Notes: generated by a model not told the origin, from the sequence alone. Positions 1-10,753 are shown, counted from the first letter of the stretch. The stretch: 64,000 nt of DNA from Saccharopolyspora erythraea NRRL 2338 (GCF_000062885.1 NC_009142.1:930001-994000); one strand, 5' to 3'. Made by a program: numbers and translations.

Positions 1-256
1 CCTCCAGCACGCCGAGGCGGCGCTGGTCGACGCGATGCAGAAGGCCCAACTCCTCGGCGACTACGTGCGCCCACCCGGCCTGGACCCCCACAGCGCCGAA
101 GCGGCCGAGCGGCTCGGGCCGAAGGCCGCCAGTTCGTACCTACGGGCGGCGGAGCCCCGCATCGACGGCATCCAGGCCCTCATAGCGGAGCTGTTGGCCT
201 CCATGCGTGCGTACGACGCCCAAGAAGACGAGATAGCGAACTCGCTCTTTAGGTGA
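1..256 (+). CDS. 3' end of a small alpha-helical ESX-associated protein (partial)
   Basis: The reading frame is open from the left edge and stops at 254-256, so the start lies outside the window. The visible 84 residues are rich in Ala, Leu and Glu and look helical. There is no signal peptide or membrane segment in this part. The stop overlaps the first possible GTG of the next gene, a DUF3558 lipoprotein, and a WXG/PPE-like protein and an EspG-like protein follow. The context suggests a small WXG100- or EspC-like protein linked to type VII secretion. That is inference from neighbours and composition; no diagnostic motif is visible in the fragment. Confidence 0.55.
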   Translation, partial: LQHAEAALVDAMQKAQLLGDYVRPPGLDPHSAEAAERLGPKAASSYLRAAEPRIDGIQALIAELLASMRAYDAQEDEIANSLFR

Positions 257-264
257 GGATAGCC

Positions 265-876
265 GTGATCAAGAAGTCCGCACTGGTGCTCGCTCCGCTG
301 CTGACGAGCGTTCTGATCACGGGTTGCGGTGCACCGGCGGCGGTCTCCCCGCCGCCGGCTCCTCCTCCGGACCTGCACGGCGCTCCGAGTGTGGACAAAC
401 CGTTGGAGACGGGGAGCCTCCACCAGGATCCGTGCCGCGTGCTGAGCCCGGAACAGCTCGTCGCGCTCGGGATCGCCGGTGCACCGCAGGCGGATTCCGA
501 CGTGTCCGGTCCCTCGTGCGAGTGGGACGACATCGGCGGACCACCGCACTACACCGTGGACTCGCTCCGCGTGACCTTCGTGGTCGGAGGTGACGGGTTG
601 AAGCTTTCCTACGCGCGGCGCGACGCGTACTCCTACTTCCGCGAACTTCCCAGGGTCGAGGGATACCCCGCCATTGCCGCGGGGTCGACGCCGGGTGGCA
701 CGCCGGAGGAGGAAGGCACCTGCGAGCTGGCCGTCGGTGTCACCGACGACCTGGTCGTGCTCACCCAGGTCCACCTGGGCAACGGGTCGCCCTCCACGGG
801 GGAGCCGTGCGGCCGGGCGGGCCAGGTCGCGACCGAGGTGATGAAGACGATCAAGGCGGCATCGGGAGTGCACTGA
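265..876 (+). CDS. DUF3558-type lipoprotein
   Basis: The N-terminus has a Lys-Lys pair, a hydrophobic stretch and a lipobox ending LITGC, so this is a lipid-anchored extracytoplasmic protein. A Pro-rich linker follows. The folded part has paired cysteines in contexts such as DPCRVLSP and GPSCEWDD, which are typical of the actinobacterial DUF3558 family. Its function is not established. The GTG at 265 is preferred because GGTGAGG lies about six bases upstream; a GTG at 253 is also possible and would overlap the preceding stop. The gene lies 20 bp before a WXG/PPE-like gene and is probably in the same ESX-associated operon. Confidence 0.75.
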   Translation: MIKKSALVLAPLLTSVLITGCGAPAAVSPPPAPPPDLHGAPSVDKPLETGSLHQDPCRVLSPEQLVALGIAGAPQADSDVSGPSCEWDDIGGPPHYTVDSLRVTFVVGGDGLKLSYARRDAYSYFRELPRVEGYPAIAAGSTPGGTPEEEGTCELAVGVTDDLVVLTQVHLGNGSPSTGEPCGRAGQVATEVMKTIKAASGVH

Positions 877-896
877 CCGGGCTGGGGTGAGCTGAC

Positions 897-2183
897 ATGG
901 GGTGGGGACTGGACTACGTCCGGGACATGGCCGAGAAAGCGTGGCAGGCGGGAGGGGGCGCGGTCGAAGGGCTGAAGCGGGCCGCCGCGTCCACCGCCGA
1001 GGAGTTCGACCAGGTCGTGGACTGGGCCGAGCGGCAGATGACCCCGGACATCCGAGCCGAGGGGCTCGGTGGCCACGAGATCTACAACATGTTCCACGGC
1101 GGTCCCGGCACCGGAAGCATGGACGACGCGGCCCAGGGCTGGGGCGGGGTCGCCGAGAACCACCGGGAAGCGGCCGATGCCATCAACTCGGCGCTGGCCA
1201 GGATGCGGACGTCATGGCAGGGGGAGGCCGCAACCGCCGCCGGCGCCGGTACCGCTCCGCTGAGCCGGGCGTCGGAGCACTTCGCGGAGCAGGCCGGCTC
1301 CCTGCGCGCCGCGCTCCAAGCGCAGAGCGAGGGTTTCAACAACGCGAAGCGCCATGTCGTCTACGTGCCGCCCGAGCCGCCGACGATGAGCATCACCGCT
1401 CCGATCAACCCCTTCGCGCCCATCGACTACGCCGTCGAAGCGACCCGCTACTTCGCCGCGCAGGAGGGGAACCAGCGGGCGCTGCAGGGCTACGGCAGGC
1501 TGACCGCCGACCTGGGAGCGCGGCTGCCTGCGTTCGACCGCGAGCGAGTCGGTGATGTCCGGGCGGACTTCCGGGACTCGGGTCGAGTGTCCACAGAGGA
1601 TGCCGAGCCCGGAGAGCCTCCGGCGCGAACGCAGTCGGCCTGGCGGCGCGCGAATCCGCCGGGCACGGCCGACGACGTCACCGGCGGGGCGGGTGCGGCC
1701 GCCGGTGGCGCGGCGGCCGGTGCGGCGTTCGGCGCCGCCGCGGCCGGGGGCCGGAGCGTGGACCGCGACACCGGGCGCAGAGGGTTGTTCGGCGGACGGT
1801 TCGGCGGCAAGGGGAACGGGCGCGGCGCAGGCACGGGTGGCCTGTCCGGGCTGCGCGGCCTAGGCGGTTTCCGCGGTGGCAGAGGAAATCCGGCGGGTGG
1901 GGCCGTCGTCCCGCGACAGCCCGGCGCCGGGACGGGCCGGACCGGAGGTACCGGCGCGAACCGGTCCGGCGCCACCGGATCGACCCGGGCGGGCGGTGCC
2001 GCCGCATCCGGCACCGTGCCGGGACGGGGCCGCCAGGAGGACGACGAGAAGCGGCGCAAGCGTCCCGACTACCTGGTGGAGACCGACCCGGAAGCGGTCT
2101 TCGCTCGCGACGAGAAGGTGGCGCCGCCGGTGTTCGGCGACTGGAAGCGGAAGGAGGGCGAGCCCGGTGGTGACGAGGATTGA
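897..2183 (+). CDS. WXG/PPE-like ESX substrate with Gly/Pro-rich tail
   Basis: The 428-residue protein has an N-terminal helical domain (roughly residues 1-170) containing a WQG turn in the context SWQGEAA, the hairpin signature of WXG100/PPE-like type VII substrates. The middle and C-terminal half is low-complexity Gly/Ala/Arg/Pro sequence, ending in a charged segment of about 50 residues. There is no Sec signal, as expected for ESX export. The downstream EspG-like gene encodes the type of chaperone that binds PPE-like proteins, and its start overlaps the end of this gene by 17 bp, so the two are translationally linked. Family placement comes from the WXG motif, architecture and neighbour; the exact domain is uncertain. 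Confidence 0.7.
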   Translation: MGWGLDYVRDMAEKAWQAGGGAVEGLKRAAASTAEEFDQVVDWAERQMTPDIRAEGLGGHEIYNMFHGGPGTGSMDDAAQGWGGVAENHREAADAINSALARMRTSWQGEAATAAGAGTAPLSRASEHFAEQAGSLRAALQAQSEGFNNAKRHVVYVPPEPPTMSITAPINPFAPIDYAVEATRYFAAQEGNQRALQGYGRLTADLGARLPAFDRERVGDVRADFRDSGRVSTEDAEPGEPPARTQSAWRRANPPGTADDVTGGAGAAAGGAAAGAAFGAAAAGGRSVDRDTGRRGLFGGRFGGKGNGRGAGTGGLSGLRGLGGFRGGRGNPAGGAVVPRQPGAGTGRTGGTGANRSGATGSTRAGGAAASGTVPGRGRQEDDEKRRKRPDYLVETDPEAVFARDEKVAPPVFGDWKRKEGEPGGDED

Positions 2184-2970
2184 CAGCATCATCGACCGCA
2201 CCGTCACGCTCGACTACCCGGCCTTCGACGTCCTCTACGCGGGCGAGTGCGGCGAGGACGCGCCGAAGCCCGCGGGTCTGGAGGGCACCTCGCCCGGCGC
2301 GACCTACCGCGAACGGGTCCGGCTGGTCGGCCGGGTGCTGGCCGGCTTGCGCGAGCGCGGGCTCGCCGTGGTCGACAACCCGGTGCGTCCGCTGCTGACC
2401 ACCATGCGGTTGCTGTGTGACCCGCAACGCAGGATCTACGGCTGGTACGTCGCCCGCGACGGCCACGGCCAGGTCCCCGGCAGCTTCCACATCGCGGGTT
2501 CCGACGAGTACGTGGTGTTCGCCAGGTTGCAGGGAGGCGTGGTGACCATCGAGCCGATCGGCTGGAGTTCCCTCTACACCAGGGCTTTCGAGCTGCTGCC
2601 CGACGTGGGGCCGGTCAGCGGCGGCGCGGCCGTGGTGCCCCTGAGCCGCGGGGCGGCGCGCGAGGAGCAGGGCGGGGACTGGCTGGAGCCGGTCTACGAG
2701 GAGGACGACGACGATCCGGTCGACCGCGAGCACGCCAGGGTGCAGGCCCTGACCTACGGCGCGAAACTGCTTTTCGCGATGCAGGTCTTCACCTCGCGCA
2801 AGAACTCCAGGGGCAGGGAGGAGGTGGCCGACTTCCCGCTGCACTACTACGCGAGCGCGCACGGGGCGGTGCTGACCGTGCACAAGCGCAGCGGCCCGGA
2901 GGCGGAGCCGCGACTGCACCTGATCCCCGCCACCCGGAGCGCTTTCCGCCGCGAGCTCCGAACTTTGTGA
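2167..2970 (+). CDS. EspG-family ESX secretion-associated chaperone
   Basis: The 267-residue protein begins with the pattern typical of actinobacterial EspG relatives: hydrophobic beta strands, then a conserved middle with GWYV and a sensing-like FARLQGG strand. EspG proteins are cytosolic chaperones that bind PE/PPE-type substrates for type VII secretion. The start is one of two consecutive GTG codons (2167 or 2170), supported by an AAGGAGG ribosome site about nine bases upstream and inside the end of the preceding gene. The overlap with the WXG/PPE-like gene supports a substrate-chaperone pairing. An acidic run around residue 180 (EEDDDD) lies in a probable loop. Confidence 0.78.
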   Translation: MVTRIDSIIDRTVTLDYPAFDVLYAGECGEDAPKPAGLEGTSPGATYRERVRLVGRVLAGLRERGLAVVDNPVRPLLTTMRLLCDPQRRIYGWYVARDGHGQVPGSFHIAGSDEYVVFARLQGGVVTIEPIGWSSLYTRAFELLPDVGPVSGGAAVVPLSRGAAREEQGGDWLEPVYEEDDDDPVDREHARVQALTYGAKLLFAMQVFTSRKNSRGREEVADFPLHYYASAHGAVLTVHKRSGPEAEPRLHLIPATRSAFRRELRTL

Positions 2971-3054
2971 CTTCAGGGGAACCATTCCGCGCGCGGTGCG
3001 TCTGAGCTTGCGAAGACGCAAATGATCAACGAAGCACAGGGGGATTCGCACTCC

Positions 3055-3585
3055 ATGTCCGTCCGCAACACGCTCGCAGTCGTCCTCGGTTCGGTGGCCT
3101 TGTCCGCGCTCGCGCTCACCGGGTGCTCGGCCGGTGCGCAGGAGCAGCCGCCCGCGCCGGCCGCCGCGCCCGCCGCCCCGGCCCCGGTGAACTTCGCCGC
3201 GCCGAAGAAGGGGGAGATCGACATCCGCGGCGGCAAGCACGGGAACCAGGAGCGGGTCGTCTTCGACTTCAGCGCTCTCCCGGAGCTTTCCGAGGTCAAG
3301 CTCATGAAGCACGAGGTCGACAAGCAGAAGCCGGTGTGGGGCGGTTCGGGTGAGCCCGTCGACGGCATGAAGGGTTCGCAGTTCCTGCACGTGCTGCTGC
3401 AGACCAACGGCTCGCCGTGGGTGACAGCCGGCCCGGAGGCCTTCGACCTGCCGACCGCCAAGAGCGGTGTCGTCAACGACAACGAGGGCGGCACGGTGGA
3501 GCTGACCGTCGGACTCGACGCCGCGGTCGAGTACGACGTCGAGGTCCAGGGCGAGAAGGTCGTCATCAACATGACCCGCTCCTGA
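3055..3585 (+). CDS. AMIN-like domain lipoprotein
   Basis: The product is a 176-residue secreted lipoprotein with a hydrophobic leader and lipobox ALTGC, followed by an Ala/Pro-rich tether. The globular part has alternating beta strands (ERVVFDF, FLHVLLQT, YDVEVQGEKVVI) resembling the AMIN-like domain found in many actinobacterial lipoproteins, which is thought to bind cell-wall polymers. The ATG at 3055 is preferred to one at 3022 because CAGGGGGA precedes it and it places a normal signal peptide at the N-terminus. The gene stands alone, with about 165 bp before the SurA-like gene. Confidence 0.7.
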   Translation: MSVRNTLAVVLGSVALSALALTGCSAGAQEQPPAPAAAPAAPAPVNFAAPKKGEIDIRGGKHGNQERVVFDFSALPELSEVKLMKHEVDKQKPVWGGSGEPVDGMKGSQFLHVLLQTNGSPWVTAGPEAFDLPTAKSGVVNDNEGGTVELTVGLDAAVEYDVEVQGEKVVINMTRS

Positions 3586-3750
3586 GGGCCTTTCTTCGGA
3601 GGTGGGCCGAGCGGCTGCGCCGCTTGAAGATCAAAGACCCGCTCCGGGCCGACCGGCGCGGTATGCGATGGATCACACTCGCTGAGGTCGGACGATTTCG
3701 GACTGTGGCGAGGTTCCTTCGTTGCGTGACTTCATGAGAGGGTGATCGTT

Positions 3751-4689
3751 GTGAGGTTCGTCATGCCGCGCCACGGGCGCCTGCTCGCGTCGATCGCCAC
3801 CGCCGGAATCCTGCTCGCCGGTTGCGGAACCGGCCAACCCGGCGCCGCCGCCATCGTCGGCGACACCCGCATCCCGGTCGGCCAGGTGCAGTCCTGGTTC
3901 ACCGAGGTCCTGAACAAGGAGCCCGGTCTGCGTCCGCAGCTCCAGCAGCAGGGGACGATGGACGAGCTCGGCCGCAGGCTCGCGTCCTTCACCGTCCAGC
4001 AGGAGCTGATCCGCCAGGCCGCCGGTGAGGAGGGCCTGCGCGTCGACGAGCAGCGGGTCACCGCGGCGATCGACCAGATGGGCGGACCGCGCGCCGCGAC
4101 CCAGGGCACGATCTTCACCGAGGGCAACATCCGGGACATGACCCGGTCGCGGCTGCTGGCCGCCGAGCTCGCCCGCAAGTACGTCGACCGGCTGTCGGTC
4201 ACCATCGACTACACACAGGCCAGCACCCGCGCCGAGGCCGAGACCAAGGCGCGCCGGCTCGCGCGCGGCCCGCAGGAGGCCGCCGCGCTGCTGCAGGCCG
4301 ACCGCCAGGCGGGGCTGAGCGCGGTCTCCGGCGAGCGGGTCTGGGCCGCCGACCAGGGCGGGCAGATGGCGGGCGCGACGCCGCTGTTCGGCGTGCAGCC
4401 GGGCTCGGTGGTCGCCTTCGAGCTCGAACCGCAGTCCGGGCAGTGGCTGGTCGCGCTGGTCCGGCAGCGCGACACCGCGACCCCCGCGCCCACGCCGATC
4501 GCCGCGCAGCTCGACGAGGCGAGCCTGCAGAAGATCGGCACGAACCTCGTCGGGATCACCGCCGACCGGGTCGGCGTGCGGCTCAGTCCCCGCTACGGCG
4601 TCTGGGACCGGGTCGCGCTCGGTGCCGCGCCGAACGCGGGCGAGACGACCGGCTTCTGGCTGCGGGGCGACCAGCCCGCCGCGACCTGA
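3751..4689 (+). CDS. SurA-N-like lipoprotein chaperone/foldase relative
   Basis: The protein has a signal peptide with lipobox LLAGC and then a helical region resembling the N-terminal domain of SurA-type periplasmic chaperones. The C-terminal half lacks a clear parvulin active-site pattern, so isomerase activity is not claimed. In many actinobacteria a SurA-N lipoprotein sits directly upstream of mazG, as here. The GTG at 3751 is favoured because GAGAGGG lies about nine bases upstream; a GTG at 3742 is in the same frame. The likely role is chaperoning of exported proteins on the outer face of the membrane, inferred from the family. Confidence 0.72.
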   Translation: MRFVMPRHGRLLASIATAGILLAGCGTGQPGAAAIVGDTRIPVGQVQSWFTEVLNKEPGLRPQLQQQGTMDELGRRLASFTVQQELIRQAAGEEGLRVDEQRVTAAIDQMGGPRAATQGTIFTEGNIRDMTRSRLLAAELARKYVDRLSVTIDYTQASTRAEAETKARRLARGPQEAAALLQADRQAGLSAVSGERVWAADQGGQMAGATPLFGVQPGSVVAFELEPQSGQWLVALVRQRDTATPAPTPIAAQLDEASLQKIGTNLVGITADRVGVRLSPRYGVWDRVALGAAPNAGETTGFWLRGDQPAAT

Positions 4690-4778
4690 CAGGACCGCCT
4701 CGACGGGTCACGGGCTCCGGCGGTGAGCCTCGGCGCACGCCGCGGGGTTCGCCACGGGCGGACTGGGACAATGGCTGC

Positions 4779-5783
4779 ATGAGCGAGCTTCGGGTTTCGG
4801 ACGGCTGCGCGGTCGTCCTGGTCGACGACCGGCTCGGCGAAGTGCTCCCGGCCGCGGCGGCGCCGCTGCTGCGGCGGGCCGCCGCCGTCTACGCCGAGGC
4901 GGGGCTGGCCGACACCACCCGCGCGGCGCTGGAGGCGCCGCAGCCGCCGGCGGTCGACGAGCTGCTGGCGCGGGCCGCGCGGGAACCCGTCGTCCTGGTC
5001 GTGCCCGAGCTCGGCTCCGCCGAGGCCGACGCGCTGCACGCCGCGGGCGCCCGCCTCGTCGAAGCGCCCAGGCCCGCCGGGGTGGAGCTGCTGGACGCGG
5101 TCACCGTGATGGACCGCCTCCGCTCGCCCGGCGGCTGCCCGTGGGACGCCGAGCAGGACCACGACACCCTGCGCAAGTACCTCGTCGAGGAGACCTACGA
5201 GCTCCTCGACGCCATCGAGCAGCGCGACCGCGACGCGCTGCGCGAGGAGCTCGGCGACGTGCTGCTCCAGGTGCTCTTCCACGCCAGGATCGCCGCCGAG
5301 CACGACGCGGACCCGTTCGGCGTCGACGAGGTCGCGGCCGAACTGGTGAGCAAGCTGGTCTCGCGGCACCCGCACGTCTTCTCCGGTGCCGAGCACGTGC
5401 ACGACTCCGAGTCCCAGCAGGTGCGCTGGGAGGAGCTCAAGCAGGCCGAGAAGAAGCGCGAGTCCATTGTGGATGGTGTCGCGCTGGGTCAGCCGGCGGT
5501 GGCGCTGGCGGCCAAGCTCGTGCAGCGCGCCGAGCGCGCGGGAGTGCCCGCCGACGTGCTCCCGAGCGGTGACTCCGCGGGCGAGCTGCTGTTCTCGGTG
5601 GCGGCCAGGGCCCGGCTCGCGGGCGCCGACCCGGAGGACGAGCTGCGCGCGGTCGCGCTGGCCTTCGCGGGGCAGGTGCGGGCCGCCGAGTCCAAGGCCC
5701 GCGAGTCCGGCCGGGAGCCCGCGGAGCTGTCCGGTCCGGAGTGGCTCGACTTCTGGCGGTCGGCCTCGGCCGACCGGGCGTGA
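4779..5783 (+). CDS. mazG: MazG nucleoside triphosphate pyrophosphohydrolase
   Basis: The enzyme hydrolyses nucleoside triphosphates to monophosphates and pyrophosphate, cleaning the nucleotide pool. The 334-residue protein has the MazG signature around residues 110-170: GGCPWD, then the metal-binding EETYE helix and EELGDVLLQ. A second, less conserved MazG-like half follows around residues 235-300. About 100 N-terminal residues precede the first domain, as in other actinobacterial MazG proteins. The ATG at 4779 is the first methionine after the preceding stop and begins the recognisable sequence. The location close upstream of eno agrees with the conserved actinobacterial order. Confidence 0.93.
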   Translation: MSELRVSDGCAVVLVDDRLGEVLPAAAAPLLRRAAAVYAEAGLADTTRAALEAPQPPAVDELLARAAREPVVLVVPELGSAEADALHAAGARLVEAPRPAGVELLDAVTVMDRLRSPGGCPWDAEQDHDTLRKYLVEETYELLDAIEQRDRDALREELGDVLLQVLFHARIAAEHDADPFGVDEVAAELVSKLVSRHPHVFSGAEHVHDSESQQVRWEELKQAEKKRESIVDGVALGQPAVALAAKLVQRAERAGVPADVLPSGDSAGELLFSVAARARLAGADPEDELRAVALAFAGQVRAAESKARESGREPAELSGPEWLDFWRSASADRA

Positions 5784-5952
5784 GCTTCCCCCGGCCGTGC
5801 CCGGCGGCCCGCTGTGATGGCCGCCGCCGGCTCCACAGGTCACGAAACCGGGCCGTCCGGCGACATTCCACACGGGGCCTGCTGGGGCGGTCGTGCCCCG
5901 AACCCGATGCGACTACGAGCGCACGCGCCGCGTGCGCGGCAGGAGGACCTCC

Positions 5953-6756
5953 TTGCGGCAGCGACCGAGCAGGCAGTGGGTGCTGTTGGGGCTGACGCCG
6001 GTGATGACGCTGGCGGTCTCGTGCGCCGTCCCCGTCGCGCAGCCGACGCGGGAGAGCCCGGTGACCGAGACCGAGCTGCCGACCGCCACGGCTCCGCCCG
6101 ACCCGGGTGTCGATCCGCCTCCGTTGCGGCTGCTGGCCGCGGGCTCGCCGCCGCTGACCCCGGAGACCAGGCCGCAGAACCAGCTCGTGCCCTGGTCCGA
6201 ATCGATGGCCGACGCGCTCAACATCCCGCGCGCGGCGTTGCAGGCCTACGGCTACGCCAGCACCGCCGTCGCCCAGAGTGCGCCGGAGTGCGGGCTGAGC
6301 TGGACGGTGCTGGCCGGCATCGGGGCGGTGGAGTCCAGCCACGGCCGCTTCGGCGGCGCGAAGCTCGACCGCACCGGCAGGCCCAGCATCCCGGTCGTCG
6401 GACCGCCGCTGGACGGCAGCCCGGGGGTCAAGCGCATCGACGACACCGACCGCGGCGAGCTCGACGGCGACCAGGTCTGGGACCGGGCGGTGGGCCCGCT
6501 GCAGTTCATCCCGCAGACCTGGCGGGAGTGGGCCGTCGACGCCGACGGCGACGGTGCCGCCGACCCCAACGACCTCGACGACGCCGCGCTGGCCGCCGCC
6601 GAGTACCTGTGCCACGTGGCGGGGGACATGCGCATTCCGGACCGCTTCTGGACCGCTCTGCTCGACTACAACGCCAGCCGCGAGTACGGCCAGGACGTCC
6701 TGGACCGCGCCGACGACTACGGCCGCCGGAGCAGGGCGCTCCCCGTCGCGCGGTAG
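5953..6756 (+). CDS. Secreted lytic murein transglycosylase (paralogue 1)
   Basis: A hydrophobic N-terminal segment, possibly ending in a weak lipobox (AVSC), is followed by a Pro/Thr-rich linker and a SLT-type transglycosylase domain. The catalytic glutamate lies in GIGAVESSHG, and GPLQFIP with the DADGDG turn and the DYNASREYG motif mark the family. These enzymes cleave peptidoglycan glycan strands to 1,6-anhydro products outside the cell. The TTG at 5953 is proposed because a perfect AGGAGG lies six bases upstream; a GTG at 5893 would add 20 Arg-rich residues. It is the first of three paralogues in the window. Confidence 0.85.
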   Translation: MRQRPSRQWVLLGLTPVMTLAVSCAVPVAQPTRESPVTETELPTATAPPDPGVDPPPLRLLAAGSPPLTPETRPQNQLVPWSESMADALNIPRAALQAYGYASTAVAQSAPECGLSWTVLAGIGAVESSHGRFGGAKLDRTGRPSIPVVGPPLDGSPGVKRIDDTDRGELDGDQVWDRAVGPLQFIPQTWREWAVDADGDGAADPNDLDDAALAAAEYLCHVAGDMRIPDRFWTALLDYNASREYGQDVLDRADDYGRRSRALPVAR

Positions 6757-6811
6757 GGCGCCGCCCGCGACGTGAGACCGCCACCGCCGGTGGTGGTCCT
6801 GACGGCTACTG

Positions 6812-7648
6812 ATGAGTAGCCTGGGTCGGGTGATCGAGACCACCTCCCGCCGGCGACGCGTCGCGGGGGTGCTCGCCGCGCTCGGACGGCTCGGCGTGGC
6901 CCTCGCCCTGCTGGCCGCGCTGGTAGGCGGGGTCGGGCTGACCGCGGTGCTGAGCACGCCGCCGACCGCGCCCGTCGCCGGTCCGCAACCGGTTCAGGAG
7001 CTGGAACCCGCGCACGTCTCGCCGGGATCGGTCGCTCCGCCGGAGCAGGCGCCGATCCCGCAGTCCGCGCCGGGCACCGACCCGGTGCGGCAGTGGGCCG
7101 ACCGGGTCTCCGCCGACGTCGACATCCCCGCCCGCGCCCTGGTCGCCTACGTCAACGCAGACCTGGCCATGCGGCAGTACCAGCCCGGATGCCGGATCTC
7201 GTGGTCCACGCTCGCCGGGATCGGGCGCATCGAGTCCGACCACGGCCGCTACGGCGGCGCGCTGCTGCGCGAGGACGCCCGGCCGTCCCGGCCGATCATC
7301 GGCGTCGCGCTCAACGGAACACCCGGGGTGCGGGTCATCGGCGACACCGACGGCGGGGCGCTGGACGGCGACCGGCTCTACGACCGGGCCGTGGGACCGA
7401 TGCAGTTCATCCCGTCGACCTGGCGCAACTGGGCCACCGACGGCAACGGCGACGGGCTCGGCGACCCGCAGAACCTCGACGACGCGGCGATGGCCGCGGC
7501 GCGCTACCTGTGCGGCGGCGGCCGGAACATGACCACCGGCGGTGGCTGGTGGGCCGCGGTCATGTCCTACAACAACTCGCAGGAGTACGGGCAGAAGGTG
7601 TTCGCGCTGGCCGAGCGCTACGCCGCGGCCGGGTCGCGCCGCAGCTGA
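6812..7648 (+). CDS. Secreted lytic murein transglycosylase (paralogue 2)
   Basis: The 278-residue protein has an Arg-rich start, one strong membrane/signal segment (about residues 18-48), a Pro-rich linker and a SLT-like domain. The catalytic glutamate is in GIGRIESDHG. GPMQFIPSTW, the metal-binding-like GNGDG turn and SYNNSQEYG complete the signature. It is closely similar in layout to the gene just upstream and to the one at 11.7 kb, so they arose by duplication. A hydrolytic or transglycosylase role in wall remodelling outside the membrane is inferred from the family. The start is the first ATG; a GTG at 6830 is possible. Confidence 0.85.
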   Translation: MSSLGRVIETTSRRRRVAGVLAALGRLGVALALLAALVGGVGLTAVLSTPPTAPVAGPQPVQELEPAHVSPGSVAPPEQAPIPQSAPGTDPVRQWADRVSADVDIPARALVAYVNADLAMRQYQPGCRISWSTLAGIGRIESDHGRYGGALLREDARPSRPIIGVALNGTPGVRVIGDTDGGALDGDRLYDRAVGPMQFIPSTWRNWATDGNGDGLGDPQNLDDAAMAAARYLCGGGRNMTTGGGWWAAVMSYNNSQEYGQKVFALAERYAAAGSRRS

Positions 7649-7666
7649 AGGCCACCCGCGGGCGGG

Positions 7667-8050
7667 TCACCGCGCTCCGGTGTCGATGGCGATCCGGGCG
7701 TTGATCTCGCCCAGCGCCTCCTGGTAGGCGGGGGCGGGGTTCATGGTCGCGGCCAGCCGGAGCTGCGTGCGGGCCTCGATGAGACGCCCCTGGCGTTGCA
7801 GCGTGCGGCCGAGGACCAGCCGGGCGTAGTGGTCGGAGGGGTCCAGCTCCAGGACCCGCAGGAACGCCAGCTCGGCCCGCCGGAACTGGGCGGAGAACAG
7901 GTAGGCGCGACCCAGCAGGAGCTGAACGCTCTTCTTGTCCGAGGCGATGTCGAGGACGGGTTCCAGAACGCGGATCGCCTCCAGCGGGCGCCGCTGCGCG
8001 ACCAGGCTCTCGGCCCGGCGGAAAGCTTCCACGGTGCCTTCGGTGGTCAT
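7667..8050 (-). CDS. Tetratricopeptide-repeat protein
   Basis: The protein has 127 residues, nearly all TPR-type helical hairpins. Repeats with the usual small and aromatic positions occur around residues 10-40, 42-75 (LLGRAYLFSAQFRRAELAF) and 76-110 (ARLVLGRTLQRQGRLIEA). There is no enzyme motif. TPR proteins are protein-interaction scaffolds and the partner here is unknown. The ATG at 8050 begins the first repeat. The gene is convergent with the transglycosylase gene and divergent from eno. Confidence 0.75.
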   Translation of the reverse strand: MTTEGTVEAFRRAESLVAQRRPLEAIRVLEPVLDIASDKKSVQLLLGRAYLFSAQFRRAELAFLRVLELDPSDHYARLVLGRTLQRQGRLIEARTQLRLAATMNPAPAYQEALGEINARIAIDTGAR

Positions 8051-9699
<1,649 letters not shown>

Positions 9700-9701
9700 T
9701 C

Positions 9702-10232
9702 ATGAGCGGACGCGACCGCGGCCAGCGCCGCCGCCGGGGCGAGAGCCCGGCGGCGCGGCGATCCGAGCGCGTCCGCCGGAACACCCCCAGGTCCTCGGGC
9801 GGGCGACCGGGCGGGCAGCCGCCTGCCCGGTCGCGCCCGAGGTCCAGCAGCAGCGGCGGCGCCTTCAAGCTCTCCTCCACCCGGCACGCGGCGGTCCTGG
9901 CGATCGTGGTGTGCGCGATGGCGCTGAGCGTGTCGGTGCCGCTGCGCACCTACCTCAGCCAGCGCGCGGAGCTGGCCCAGCAGGAGCAGCGCAAGGTCGA
10001 GCTGGTGCAGCAGGTGCAGGAGCTCGAACAGCGGCGGACCGAGCTGTCCGACCCGGCCCGCATCGAGGCCGAGGCCAGGGCGCGGCTCGGCTACGTGCGG
10101 CCGGGCGAGACGCCCTACGTCGTGGAGGTCCCCGCGGCACCGCAGGCACCCGCGCCCGCGGCCGAACCGCGTGGCGACGGCAGGCCGTGGTACGAACGCC
10201 TGTGGGACTCGGTGACGGGAAAGGAACAGTGA
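9702..10232 (+). CDS. FtsB/DivIC-type septum formation initiator
   Basis: This is a bitopic divisome protein. A basic, disordered cytoplasmic N-terminus of about 60 residues (Arg/Ser/Pro-rich) precedes one membrane segment (about residues 67-85). An extracytoplasmic coiled coil follows, with heptads around ELAQQEQRKVELVQQVQ, and then the conserved DPARIEAEARARLGYV motif of FtsB/DivIC. The family links FtsL and FtsQ in the septal complex. The start at 9702 has GGAGG upstream inside the end of eno; an ATG two codons earlier is in frame. The stop overlaps the next gene by four bases. Confidence 0.9.
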   Translation: MSGRDRGQRRRRGESPAARRSERVRRNTPRSSGGRPGGQPPARSRPRSSSSGGAFKLSSTRHAAVLAIVVCAMALSVSVPLRTYLSQRAELAQQEQRKVELVQQVQELEQRRTELSDPARIEAEARARLGYVRPGETPYVVEVPAAPQAPAPAAEPRGDGRPWYERLWDSVTGKEQ

Positions 10233-10753
10233 CGTTGGCGGGCACATCGACTCCGGGCGCGGACGCCGCGGAGCCGGGCGGGACGTCCTCGATCAGCGAG
10301 GCCGACCGCGAGGTCATCGCGCGGCAGATCGGCAGGCCGCCGCGCGGGCTGCGCGCGGTCGCGGCGCGCGACGCGGCCGGCGAGCCGACCGTGGTGCAGA
10401 CGAACCCGCGGCTGGAGGACGGCACGCCCTTCCCCACGCTGTACTACCTGACCTCGCCCCGGCTGGTGTCGGCAGTCTCGACGCTGGAGGCCGAGGGGCT
10501 GATGCGGGAGATGACCGACCACCTCGAGCAGGACGCCGAGCTCGCCGAGCAGTACCGCCGGGCCCACGAGTCCTACCTCGCCGAGCGCGACGCGATCGAG
10601 TCGCTGGGCACCGACGTCAGCGCGGGAGGCATGCCCGACCGGGTCAAGTGCCTGCACGTGCACGTCGCGCACGCCCTGGCCAAGGGGCCGGGCGTGAACC
10701 CCTTCGGCGACCAGGCGCTGGAGCTGATCGCCGAGCGCTGGCCGGAGAGCTGA
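10229..10753 (+). CDS. DUF501 family protein
   Basis: The 174-residue protein matches DUF501: an IARQIGRPPRGL segment, a middle TPFPTLYYLTSPRL block, and a C-terminal region with GGMPDRVKCLHVHVAHAL and NPFGD. The family has no proven function, but it nearly always lies between the FtsB/DivIC gene and ppx in actinobacteria. The GTG start overlaps the preceding stop (GTGA), indicating translational coupling. The conserved Cys-Leu-His-Val-His run and invariant asparagine could form a metal or catalytic site; that is speculation. Confidence 0.9.
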   Translation: MTLAGTSTPGADAAEPGGTSSISEADREVIARQIGRPPRGLRAVAARDAAGEPTVVQTNPRLEDGTPFPTLYYLTSPRLVSAVSTLEAEGLMREMTDHLEQDAELAEQYRRAHESYLAERDAIESLGTDVSAGGMPDRVKCLHVHVAHALAKGPGVNPFGDQALELIAERWPES